Source of the DNA: Siphonodentalium dalli
Taxonomy: Eukaryota > Mollusca > Scaphopoda > Gadilida > Siphonodentaliidae
NCBI GenBank assembly: GCA_032622095.1
Contig: CP136065.1
Coordinates: forward strand, 37,608,732-37,672,731
Length of the DNA stretch: 64,000 bases
Reading direction: 5' to 3'
In this document: piece by piece, positions 8,473 through 21,400 of the stretch
Numbering within the stretch: the first letter of the stretch is position 1
Layout: the number at the start of each line of letters is the position of its first letter
Notes under the pieces: model-generated
The model's input: only the letters and a program-made list of their open reading frames with translations
What the model was told of the DNA's origin: nothing
The model's database searches: none
Program-made: the position numbers and the translations under genes

Positions 8473-11400
8473 CATGGGTGCTGTGGGTTTTTGGCTGTCT
8501 CCATACCCTTAAAACCCACTGATGAGCCCAAACTTTTGCAAATTTTCTTATACTGATTAAGAGACCTAGAAGTTTTTACCTATAATGTGTCACAGGGCCC
8601 AATTCAAGTTAAATTTCAAGTTAAGTTTAATTTGACCATTAAAAGACCCCAAATATTCCCCTTCCCCTGACCAAAGCCCAAAATCCCAATTAGATGTCCA
8701 ACAATGTTTTCTCTATAGATTCTAATGTCACTTTTGACTGTGGAGTGATTTTCAGAAATATATTTTCATAGGCATGGGTGTTGTATGCTATTACCATGGG
8801 TGCTGTGGGTGCTGGGCTCTCTCCATACCCTTAAAACCCACTGAGGAGCCCAAACTTTGTGTAAACTACATGTATTTGCATAGATGCATACCTATCCACA
8901 AACAACAAAAGTGCTGGGAGTAGGTACCTGTAATGGGCCCATGTTAAATATACCAATTTGACCATTAAAAAACCCCAAATATTCCTCTCCCTCTGACCGA
9001 AGCCCAAAATGATAATCCCAAACAGATGCCCAACAAATTTTTTTCCCCATTGCCTCTACATATTCTAAAGTCAAATGTGGAATCATTTTCTGAATGGGTA
9101 TATTCTGAGACAACAGTGACCCAGAAATATGTTTCCATAGACACGGGTGCTTTATTGTTTTATCATGGGTGCTGTGCCAGCTGTGGGTGTTGGGCTATCT
9201 CCATACCCTTAAAACCCACTGAGGAGCCCAACCTTTGTGCAAACTATTTGCATAGATGCATTCCTATCCACAATTACACAAACAACAAAAGTGCTGGAAG
9301 TAGGTACGGTACCAATAATGGGTCATATGGCCCAGTTCAACTTAAATATACCAATTTGACCATTAAAAAATCCCAAATATCCCCCTCCTCCTGACCAGAG
9401 CCCAAAATGCCATTCAGGTACCCAAATAATTTTTTCCCATTGCCTATATATATTCTAAAGTCAAATGTGGAATCATTTTCAGAATGGTTATAGTCTGAGA
9501 CAACAGTGACCCAGAAATATGTTTTCATAGGCGCGGGTGCTGTATGGTTTTATCGAGGGTAATTTGGGTGTTGGGCTGTCTCCATACCCTTAAACTCACT
9601 GAGGAACCCAAACTTTGTGCAATCTATTTGCATAGATGCATACCTTAAATTTCTATAAACAGCAGAAGTACTGGAAGTAGATACATATAATGGGTCATAT
9701 GGCCCAATTCAAGTTAAATATACCAATTTAACTTGAATTGTCATGGGTGCTGTGGGTGTTGGGCTGTCTCCATACCCTTAAAACCCACTGAGGAACCCAA
9801 ACTTTGTACAATCTATTTGCATAGATGAATACCTATCCACAAACAACAAAAGTGCTAGAAGTAGATACCTATAATGGGTCATATGACCCAATTCAACTTA
9901 AATATACCAATATGACAATTCAAAAATATATATATATTTCCCTCCCCCTGACCGAAGCCCAAAATCCCAAACAGATGCCCAACAAATTTTTTTCCCATTG
10001 CATCTATATATTCTAAAATCAAATGTGGAATAATTTTCAGGATGGGTATAGTCTGAAATATCGCTGACTCAGAAATATGTTTTCATAGGCACGGGTGCTG
10101 TATGAATTTGTCATTGGTGCTGTGGGTGTTGGGCTGTCTCCATACCCTTAAAACCCACTGAGAAGCCCAAACTTTTGCAAAACTTCTTATACCGATGCTG
10201 ATCTTTCCAAAAACACTAAGAGACCTAGAAGTATATGTATACCTATAAAAGACCCAACTATTGCCATCCCCTCAGCCCAAAACCCCACCCAGGTACCCAT
10301 ATGTTTTTGTTCATAGCCTGCCTATATTCTGAAGTCAGATGTGGAATTGTCTTAATAATGAGTATAGTCTGATAGAAAGCTGACCTCAAAATATGAGTTT
10401 ATAGGCATGGGTGCTGTATGGTTTTATCACGGGTGCCGTGGGTGTTGGGACTGTCTCCATACCATTAAAACCCACTGAGGAGCCCAAACTTTTGCAAATC
10501 TTCTTATATTGATGCAGATCTTTCCAAAAACATTAAGATATACCTAGAAGTTATAATGGGTCACAGGGCCCAATTGAAGTTAAATATACAAATTTGACCA
10601 TTAAGAGACCCAAATATTCCCCTCTCCCTGACCAAAGCCCAAAATCCCAATTAGATGCCCAACAATTTTTTCTCCCATTGCCTATATATATTCTAACGTC
10701 AAATGTGGTGTAATTTTGAGAATGGGAATAGTCTGAAAGAGATCTGATTCAGAAATATATTTTCATAGGCACGGGTGCTGTATGTTTTTTTCATGTGTGC
10801 TGTGGGTGTTGGGCTGTCTCCATACCCTTAAAACCCACTGAGGAGCCCAATCTTTCTGCAAACCATTTGTATAGATGCATACCTATCCAAACACCCTAAA
10901 TGTACTAGACTGGTACCCACAAAATGTGATGCAGGGGCCCAATGAAAGTTAAAAATACCAATTTGACTATTAATAAACACAAATATTCCCCTCCCCTTGA
11001 GTCCAAAACTCAACCAAGGTGCCCAATTATATTTTTGTTCATTGCCTGCCTATATTCTGAAGTCAGATGTGGAATTATCTTAATATATATATATATATAT
11101 GAGTGTAGTCTGATGGAAAACTGACCTCAAAATATGAGTTTATAGGCATGGGTGCTGTATGGTTTTATCACAGGTGCCGTGGGTGTTGGGCTGTCTCCAT
11201 GCCCTTAAAACCCTGGAATTAACTGAGGAGCCCAAACTTTTGCAAATCTTCTTATACTGATTCCGATCTTTCCAAAAACACTAAGATATACATGTACCTA
11301 GTAGTTGATACATATAATGGGTCACAGGGCCCAATTTGAAGTTAAATATACCAATTTGACGATTAATTAGAGACCCAAATATTCCCCTCTCCCTGACCAA

Positions 11401-12065
11401 AGCCCAAAATCCCAATTAGATGCCCAACAATTTTTTCTCCCATTGCCTTTATATATTCTAGCGTCAAATGTGGAGTAATTTTGAGAATGGGTATAGTCTG
11501 AAAGAGATCTGATTCAGAAATATGTTTTCATAGGCACGGGTGCTGTATATTTTTTTCATGGGTGCTGTGGGTGTTGGGCTGTCTCCATACCCTTAAAACC
11601 CACTGAGGAGCCCAAACTTTGTGCAAGCCATTTGTATAGATGCATACCTATCCAAAAACCATAAATTTATTAGACTGGTACCCACACAATGTGATACACG
11701 GCCCAATAAATGTTAAAAATACCAATTTGACTATTAATAAACACAAATATTCCCCTCCCCTTGAGCCAAAAATCCTTTCCAGGTGCCCAAATATTTTGAT
11801 TGATTGCCTGTCTATGTTCTAAAGTCATATGTGGAATCATTTTCACAAATGAGTATAGTCTGAGACTGAGAGAAAACTGACCCCAAATTATGATTTTATA
11901 GGAACGGATGCTGAGTAGTTTTATCATGGGTGCTTATCCTTAAATTCAACTGAGAAGCCCAAGCTTTTGCTAATATTTTATATAGGTGCAGACCTATCCA
12001 AACACACTAAAAATGGTGGAAATAAAAACATATAATGGGTTACAGGACCTAATTCAAGTTAAAGT
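8473..12065 (+). repeat. Diverged tandem array, ~320-390-bp units, about ten copies
   Basis: Units start with CATGGGTGCTGTGGGTGTTG or close variants at 8473, 8795, 9164, 9554, 9742, 10112, 10428, 10792, 11169, 11557 and 11925 (spacings 322, 369, 390, 188, 370, 316, 364, 377, 388, 368). Each continues with GGGCTGTCTCCATACCCTTA, AAACCCACTGAGGAGCCCAA, a variable part, AATGGGTCA, TTAAATATACCAATTTGACC, TTCCCCTCCCCCTGACC, TTTCCCATTGCCT, GTCAAATGTGGAAT and CATAGGCACGGGTGCTGTAT. Two subtypes alternate: one with GCAAACTATTTGCATAGATG, the other with CTTCTTATACTGAT and TTTCCAAAAACACTAAG. The 9554-9741 unit is short through an internal deletion. A small (AT)n lies at about 11084-11100. Two opposing 122- and 85-codon frames in it are repeat artefacts. 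Confidence 0.9.
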
Positions 12066-12680
12066 TCCAGGCGGGGGGGGGGGGGTCGAAAAAAATTTCC
12101 AAGCACGTATGATGGGGTGGGTGGGTGTCGCTTTAATGGTTCCAAAAAACAGTTTTTTCCATATGCCAAATTTGTTTTCCATTCCTGCTATTGAGTCTTA
12201 TTTTGATGTGTTTTGAACAGAAACAGGTCTATATAGTTAATACTAATGCTATACTACATATAGAGGTTATCAGAAGTTGGATCAGTTGCACAATGGCCAA
12301 CAATAACCCAAATTCAACTTGATAGAACTAGACACTGCGCTATTGGAAAAATAAAATTTAATCAGGATTCCATCTACTGATACAACAAAATTAGAATAAC
12401 TATGCAGAACTCAGCTGAAAATAAGCAATAAAATGAAAGCACACTTGACCATATGTGACATGGAAATAAAGATATAATAAATAATGGAATAAAATAGACT
12501 TTTGACAACGTAAAACATAAAATCTTAACAAATAAATTGAAGGCCAGCTGGGCCAGCTTGAATAATTTCACATTGTTTTCCATGTTAATGTGGATCAGCT
12601 TGTAATGTTAATCACAGTAACGAAGATTTTATTGTCACTGATATCGTGAGCAAAAAAGAAGTGAAATTTGGCTATACATC
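12066..12680. other. Non-coding spacer with a G-run
   Basis: It starts with a 14-G run (about 12072-12085), followed by AT-rich sequence without recognised repeats. The reverse-strand 69-codon frame at 12374-12583 is hydrophobic but short and unsupported. I see no gene here. Confidence 0.5.
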
Positions 12681-12790
12681 CATTTTTAGCTCAACTTTAC
12701 TTTGTAAAGTTTGAGCTATTGCCATGGCTTTGTCGTCCGTCGTCCGTGTGTGCGTGTGTGCGTGTGTACGTAACGTGTCAACAATAGAGG
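12681..12790 (+). repeat. Family-1 5' end module opening the main array
   Basis: CATTTTTAGCTCAACTTTAC begins the module. The hairpin 12688-12717 is intact (AGCTCAACTTTAC / GTAAAGTTTGAGCT, loop TTT). It is followed by TTGCCATGGCTTTGTCGTCC, GTCGTCCGTGTGTGCGTGTG with a short GT/CGTGTG tract, then TCAACAATAGAGGCTACAGG and the first truncated monomer. This is the same order as at 5331, with more regular sequence. Confidence 0.85.
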
Positions 12791-13130
12791 CTACAGGTCG
12801 TACCTTTGATCGGATCATTATGAAATTTGTCATAGCTGTTGACATCAACATTTGTACCGGAATGATTCATTTTGGGGTCATACGGAAAAAAAACATGGCC
12901 GCCAGCGGCCATCTTAGATTTCAAAGTTCAATCCATTAGCACGGGCTACAGGCCGTACTGTTCGTCTGATCGTCATGAAATTTGTCATGGATGTTAATAT
13001 TGACATGTAGATGGGAACGAGTAATTTTGGGGTCATTCGGCCAAAAAACATGGCCGCCAACAGCCATCTTCGATTTTACTCTTTGCATGACTAAATCCTT
13101 TAGCACGGGCTACAGGTCGTACCTTTAGTC

Positions 13131-14720
13131 AGATCGTCATAAAATTTGACATGGATGTTAACAATGACATGTAGATGGGAACGAGTCATTTTTGGGTTAT
13201 TCGGGCAAAAAACATGGCCGCCAGCAGCCATCTTGGATTTAACTCTTTGTATGACTAAATCCTTTAGCACGGGCTACAGGTCGTACCTTTAGTCTGATAA
13301 TCATGAAATTTATCATGGCTGTTGAAATTGAAATGTAGATGGTAACGAGTCATTTTGGGGTCATTCGGACAAAAAACATGGCCGCCAGTGGCCATCTTTG
13401 TTTTCAAAATTCAATCCATTAGCACGGGCCACAGGTCGCACTGTTCGTCTGATCGTCATGAAATTTGTCATGGATGTTAATATTGACATGTAGATGGGAA
13501 CGAGTAATTTTGGGGTCATTCGGCCCAAAAACATGGCCGCCAGCAGCCATCTTGGATTTTACTCTTTGTATGACTAAATTCTTTAGCACGGGCTACAGGT
13601 GGTACCTTTAGTCTGATCATCATCAAATTTGTCATGGATGTTAACAATGACATGTAGATTGGAACGAGTCATTTTGGGGTCAATCGGCAAAAACACATGG
13701 CCGCCAGCAGCCGTCTTGGATTTTACTCTTTGCATGACTAAATCCTGTGGCACGGGCTACAGGTCCTACTTTTAGTCTGATCATCATAAAATTTGTCAAG
13801 AATGTTAATAATGACATGTAGATGGGAACGAGTCATTTTGGGGTCATTCGGCCAAAAAACATGGCCGTCAGCAGCCATCTTGGATTTTACTCTTTGTATG
13901 ACTAAATCCTTTAGCACGTGCTACAGGTCGTATCTTTAGTCTGATCATTATAAAATTTGTCATGGCTGTTGATATTGGAATGTAGATGGGAACGAGTCAT
14001 TTTGGGGTCATTCAGACAAAAAACATGGCCGCCAGCGGCCATCTTGGATTTCAAAATTTAATCCATTAGCACGGGCCACAGGTCGTACTGATTGTCTGAT
14101 CATCATGAAATTTGTCATGGATGATAATATTTACATGCAGATGGGAACGAGTAATTTTGGGGTCATTCGGCCAAAAAACATGGCCACCAGCAGCCATCTT
14201 AGATTTTACTCTTTGTATGACTAAATTCTTTATCACGGGCTGCAGGTCGTACCTTTAGTCTGATCATCATAAAATTTGTCATGGACGTTAACAATGACAT
14301 GTAGATGGGAACGAGTAATTTTGGGGTCAATCGGCCAAAAACCATGGTCGCCAGCAGCCATCTTGGATTTTACTCTTTGTATGACTAAATCCTTTAGCAC
14401 GGGCTACAGGTTGTATCTTTAGTCTGATCATCATAAAATTTTTCATGAATGTTAATAATGACATGTAGATGGGAACGAGTCATTTTGGGGTCATTCGGCC
14501 AAAAAAGATGGCCGCCAGCAGCCATCTTGGATTTTACTCTTTGTATGACTAAATCCTTTAGCACGGGCTACAGGTCGTACCTTTAGTCAGATCGTCATAA
14601 AATTTGTCATGGATGTTAACAATGACATGTAGATGGGAACGAGTCATTTTTGGGTTATTCGGACAAAAATCATGGCCGGCAGCAGCCATCTTGGATTTTA
14701 CTCTTTGTATGACTAAATCC
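13131..14720 (+). repeat. Older ~1458-bp higher-order duplication in the main array
   Basis: The rare variants AGATCGTCAT and CATTTTTGGGTTATTCGG and the following TTTGTTTTCAAAATTCAATC at about 13131-13410 recur at about 14589-14865, a 1458-bp step. The copies differ at scattered positions, so this duplication is older than the 1482/1767-bp units downstream. Another variant block (GGATGATAATATTTACATG) occurs at about 14119, 14931 and again at 27689 beyond the inserted family-2 element. Confidence 0.6.
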
Positions 14721-15426
14721 TTTAGCACGGGCTACAGGTCGTACCTTTAGTCTGATAATCATGAAATTTATCATGGGTGTTGAAATTGGAATGTAGATGG
14801 GAACGAGTCATTTTGGGGTCATTCGGACAAAAAACATGGCCGCCAGTGACCATCTTTGTTTTCAAAATTCAATCCATTAGCACGGGCCACAGGTCGTACT
14901 GATTGTCTGATCATCATGAAATTTGTCATGGATGATAATATTTACATGTAGATGGGAACGAGTAATTTTGGGGTCATTCGGCCAAAAAACATGGCCACCA
15001 GCAGCCATCTTAGATTTTACTCTTTGTATGACAAAATTCTTTATCACGGGCTGCAGGTCGTACCTTTAGTCTGATCATCATAAAATTTTTCATGAATGTT
15101 AATAATGACATGTAGATGGGAACGAGTCATTTTGGGGTCATTCGGCCAAAAACAAAAGGCCACCAGCAGCCATCTTGGATTTCACTCTTTGTATGATTAA
15201 ATCCTTTAGCACGGGCTACAGTTCGTACCTTTAGTCTGATCATCATAAAATTTGTCATGGATGTTAACAATGGCATGTAGATGGGAACGAATCATTTTGG
15301 GGTCATTCGGTCGAAAAACATGGTCGCCAGTGGCCATCTTTGATTTCAAAATTTAATCCATTAGCACAGGCTACAGGTCATACTGTTAGTCTGATAATCT
15401 TGAAATTTGTCATGGATGTCATTATT

Positions 15427-18400
15427 AGCTCAACTTTACTTTGTAAAGTTTGAGCTATTGCCATGGCTTTGTCGTCCGTCGTCCATGTGTGCGTGTGTAC
15501 GTAACGCGTCAACAATAGAGGCTACAGGTCGTACCTTTGATCGGATCATTATGAAATTTGTCATAGCTGTTGACATGAACATTTGTACCGGAATGATTCA
15601 TTTTGGGGTCATACGGAAAAAAAACATGGCCGCCAGCGGCCATCTTAGATTTCAAAGTTCAATCCATTAGCACGGGCTACAGGCCGTACTGTTCGTCTGA
15701 TCGTCATGAAATTTGTCATGGATGTTAATATTGACATGTAGATGGGAACGAGTAATTTTGGGGTCATTCGGCCAAAAAACATGGCCGCCAGCAGCCATCT
15801 TCAATTTTACTCTTTGCATGACTAAATCCTTTAGCACGGGCTACAGGTCGTAGCTTTAGTCAGATCTTCATAAAATTTGTCATGGATGTTAACAATGACA
15901 TGTAGATGGGAACGAGTCATTTTTAGCTCAACTTTACTTTGTAAAGTTTGAGCTATTGCCATGGCTTGGTATCCGTCGCCGTGTGTGCGTGTGTGTGTGT
16001 TTGTGTGTGTGTGCGTGTGTGATGCGTCAACAATTTCCTTTAGCACGGGCTACAGTTCGTACCTTTGGTCCGATTATTATGAAATTTGTCATGGATGTTG
16101 ACATTGACATGTAGATGGGAACGATTCATTTTGGGGTCATTCGGAAAAAAAACATGGCTGCCATCGGCCATCTTGGATTTCAAAATTCAATCCATTAGCA
16201 CGGGCTACAGGCCGTACTGTTCGTCTTATTGTCATGAAATTTGTTATGAATGTTAACAATGACATGTAGATGGGAACGAGTCATTTTGGGGTCAATCGGC
16301 CAAAAAACATGGTCGCCAGCAGCCATCTTGGATTTTACTCTTTGTATGACTAAATCCTTTAGCACGGGCTACAGGTTGTATCTTTAGTCTGATCAACATA
16401 AAATTTTTCATGAATGTTAATAATGACATGTAGATGGGAACGAGTCATTTTGGGGTCATTCGGCCAAAAAAGATGGCCGCCAGCAGCCATATTGGATTTT
16501 ACTCTTTGTATGACTAAATCCTTTAGCACGGGCTACTGGTCATACCTTTTGTCTGATCATCATAAAATTTGTCATGAATGTTAATAATGACATGTAGATG
16601 GGACTGGGTCATTTTGGGGTCATTCGGCCAAAAACAAAAGGCCACCAGCAGCCATCTTGGATTTCACTCTTTGTATGATTAAATCCTTTAGCACGGGCTA
16701 CAGTTCGTACCTTTAGTCTGATCATCATAAAATTTGTCATGGATGTTAACAATGGCATGTAGATGGGAACGAATCATTTTGGGGTCATTCGGTCGAAAAA
16801 CATGGTCGCCAGTGGCCATCTTTGATTTCAAAATTTAATCCATTAGCACAGGCTACAGGTCATACTGTTAGTCTGATAATCTTGAAATTTGTCATGGATG
16901 TCATTATTAGCTCAACTTTACTTTGTAAAGTTTGAGCTATTGCCATGGCTTTGTCGTCCGTCGTCCATGTGTGCGTGTGTACGTAACGCGTCAACAATAG
17001 AGGCTACAGGTCGTACCTTTGATCGGATCATTATGAAATTTGTCATAGCTGTTGACATCAACATTTGTACCGGAATGATTCATTTTGGGGTCATACGGAA
17101 AAAAAACATGGCCGCCAGCGGCCATCTTAGATTTCAAAGTTCAATCCATTAGCACGGGCTACAGGCCGTACTGTTCGTCTGATCGTCATGAAATTTGTCA
17201 TGGATGTTAATATTGACATGTAGATGGGAACGAGTAATTTTGGGGTCATTCGGCCAAAAAACATGGCCGCCAGCAGCCATCTTCGATTTTACTCTTTGCA
17301 TGACTAAATCCTTTAGCACGGGCTACAGGTCGTAGCTTTAGTCAGATCTTCATAAAATTTGTCATGGATGTTAACAATGACATGTAGATGGGAACGAGTC
17401 ATTTTTAGCTCAACTTTACTTTGTAAAGTTTGAGCTATTGCCATGGCTTGGTATCCGTCGCCGTGTGTGCGTGTGTGTGTGTTTGTGTGTGTGTGCGTGT
17501 GTGATGCGTCAACAATTTCCTTTAGCACGGGCTACAGTTCGTACCTTTGGTCCGATTATTATGAAATTTGTCATGGATGTTGACATTGACATGTAGATGG
17601 GAACGATTCATTTTGGGGTCATTCGGAAAAAAAACATGGCTGCCATCGGCCATCTTGGATTTCAAAATTCAATCCATTAGCACGGGCTACAGGCCGTACT
17701 GTTCGTCTTATTGTCATGAAATTTGTTATGAATGTTAACAATGACATGTAGATGGGAACGAGTCATTTTGGGGTCAATCGGCCAAAAAACATGGTCGCCA
17801 GCAGCCATCTTGGATTTTACTCTTTGTATGACTAAATCCTTTAGCACGGGCTACAGGTTGTATCTTTAGTCTGATCAACATAAAATTTTTCATGAATGTT
17901 AATAATGACATGTAGATGGGAACGAGTCATTTTGGGGTCATTCGGCCAAAAAAGATGGCCGCCAGCAGCCATATTGGATTTTACTCTTTGTATGACTAAA
18001 TCCTTTAGCACGGGCTACTGGTCATACCTTTTGTCTGATCATCATAAAATTTGTCATGAATGTTAATAATGACATGTAGATGGGACTGGGTCATTTTGGG
18101 GTCATTCGGCCAAAAACAAAAGGCCACCAGCAGCCATCTTGGATTTCACTCTTTGTATGATTAAATCCTTTAGCACGGGCTACAGTTCGTACCTTTAGTC
18201 TGATCATCATAAAATTTGTCATGGATGTTAACAATGGCATGTAGATGGGAACGAATCATTTTGGGGTCATTCGGTCGAAAAACATGGTCGCCAGTGGCCA
18301 TCTTTGATTTCAAAATTTAATCCATTAGCACAGGCTACAGGTCATACTGTTAGTCTGATAATCTTGAAATTTGTCATGGATGTCATTATTAGCTCAACTT

Positions 18401-21400
18401 TACTTTGTAAAGTTTGAGCTATTGCCATGGCTTTGTCGTCCGTCGTCCATGTGTGCGTGTGTACGTAACGCGTCAACAATAGAGGCTACAGGTCGTACCT
18501 TTGATCGGATCATTATGAAATTTGTCATAGCTGTTGACATCAACATTTGTACCGGAATGATTCATTTTGGGGTCATACGGAAAAAAAACATGGCCGCCAG
18601 CGGCCATCTTAGATTTCAAAGTTCAATCCATTAGCACGGGCTACAGGCCGTACTGTTCGTCTGATCGTCATGAAATTTGTCATGGATGTTAATATTGACA
18701 TGTAGATGGGAACGAGTAATTTTGGGGTCATTCGGCCAAAAAACATGGCCGCCAGCAGCCATCTTCGATTTTACTCTTTGCATGACTAAATCCTTTAGCA
18801 CGGGCTACAGGTCGTAGCTTTAGTCAGATCTTCATAAAATTTGTCATGGATGTTAACAATGACATGTAGATGGGAACGAGTCATTTTTTGCTCAACTTTA
18901 CTTTGTAAAGTTTGAGCTATTGCCATGGCTTGGTATCCGTCGCCGTGTGTGCGTGTGTGTGTGTTTGTGTGTGTGTGCGTGTGTGATGCGTCAACAATTT
19001 CCTTTAGCACGGGCTACAGTTCGTACCTTTGGTCCGATTATTATGAAATTTGTCATGGATGTTGACATTGACATGTAGATGGGAACGATTCATTTTGGGG
19101 TCATTCGGAAAAAAAACATGGCTGCCATCGGCCATCTTGGATTTCAAAATTCAATCCATTAGCACGGGCTACAGGCCGTACTGTTCGTCTTATTGTCATG
19201 AAATTTGTTATGAATGTTAACAATGACATGTAGATGGGAACGAGTCATTTTGGGGTCAATCGGCCAAAAAACATGGTCGCCAGCAGCCATCTTGGATTTT
19301 ACTCTTTGTATGACTAAATCCTTTAGCACGGGCTACAGGTTGTATCTTTAGTCTGATCAACATAAAAATTTTCATGAATGTTAATAATGACATGTAGATG
19401 GGAACGAGTCATTTTGGGGTCATTCGGCCAAAAAAGATGGCCGCCAGCAGCCATATTGGATTTTACTCTTTGTATGACTAAATCCTTTAGCACGGGCTAC
19501 TGGTCATACCTTTTGTCTGATCATCATAAAATTTGTCATGAATGTTAATAATGACATGTAGATGGGACTGGGTCATTTTGGGGTCATTCGGCCAAAAACT
19601 AAATCCTTTAGCACGGGCTACAGGTTGTATCTTTAGTCTGATCAACATAAAATTTTTCATGAATGTTAATAATGACATGTAGATGGGAACGAGTCATTTT
19701 GGGGTCATTCGGCCAAAAAAGATGGCCGCCAGCAGCCATATTGGATTTTACTCTTTGTATGACTAAATCCTTTAGCACGGGCTACTGGTCATACCTTTTG
19801 TCTGATCATCATAAAATTTGTCATGAATGTTAATAATGACATGTAGATGGGACTGGGTCATTTTGGGGTCATTCGGCCAAAAACAAAAGGCCACCAGCAG
19901 CCATCTTGGATTTCACTCTTTGTATGATTAAATCCTTTAGCACGGGCTACAGTTCGTACCTTTAGTCTGATCATCATAAAATTTGTCATGGATGTTAACA
20001 ATGGCATGTAGATGGGAACGAATCATTTTGGGGTCATTCGGTCGAAAAACATGGTCGCCAGTGGCCATCTTTGATTTCAAAATTTAATCCATTAGCACAG
20101 GCTACAGGTCATACTGTTAGTCTGATAATCTTGAAATTTGTCATGGATGTCATTATTAGCTCAACTTTACTTTGTAAAGTTTGAGCTATTGCCATGGCTT
20201 TGTCGTCCGTCGTCCATGTGTGCGTGTGTACGTAACGCGTCAACAATAGAGGCTACAGGTCGTACCTTTGATCGGATCATTATGAAATTTGTCATAGCTG
20301 TTGACATCAACATTTGTACCGGAATGATTCATTTTGGGGTCATACGGAAAAAAAACATGGCCGCCAGCGGCCATCTTAGATTTCAAAGTTCAATCCATTA
20401 GCACGGGCTACAGGCCGTACTGTTCGTCTGATCGTCATGAAATTTGTCATGGATGTTAATATTGACATGTAGATGGGAACGAGTAATTTTGGGGTCATTC
20501 GGCCAAAAAACATGGCCGCCAGCAGCCATCTTCGATTTTACTCTTTGCATGACTAAATCCTTTAGCACGGGCTACAGGTCGTAGCTTTAGTCAGATCTTC
20601 ATAAAATTTGTCATGGATGTTAACAATGACATGTAGATGGGAACGAGTCATTTTTTGCTCAACTTTACTTTGTAAAGTTTGAGCTATTGCCATGGCTTGG
20701 TATCCGTCGCCGTGTGTGCGTGTGTGTGTGTTTGTGTGTGTGTGCGTGTGTGATGCGTCAACAATTTCCTTTAGCACGGGCTACAGTTCGTACCTTTGGT
20801 CCGATTATTATGAAATTTGTCATGGATGTTGACATTGACATGTAGATGGGAACGATTCATTTTGGGGTCATTCGGAAAAAAAACATGGCTGCCATCGGCC
20901 ATCTTGGATTTCAAAATTCAATCCATTAGCACGGGCTACAGGCCGTACTGTTCGTCTTATTGTCATGAAATTTGTTATGAATGTTAACAATGACATGTAG
21001 ATGGGAACGAGTCATTTTGGGGTCAATCGGCCAAAAAACATGGTCGCCAGCAGCCATCTTGGATTTTACTCTTTGTATGACTAAATCCTTTAGCACGGGC
21101 TACAGGTTGTATCTTTAGTCTGATCAACATAAAAATTTTCATGAATGTTAATAATGACATGTAGATGGGAACGAGTCATTTTGGGGTCATTCGGCCAAAA
21201 AAGATGGCCGCCAGCAGCCATATTGGATTTTACTCTTTGTATGACTAAATCCTTTAGCACGGGCTACTGGTCATACCTTTTGTCTGATCATCATAAAATT
21301 TGTCATGAATGTTAATAATGACATGTAGATGGGACTGGGTCATTTTGGGGTCATTCGGCCAAAAACTAAATCCTTTAGCACGGGCTACAGGTTGTATCTT

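Noticed and set aside
9026-9394. 122-codon frame in the ~370-bp array
   Set aside because: Neighbouring units have stops in the same frame, and the array is clearly non-coding.
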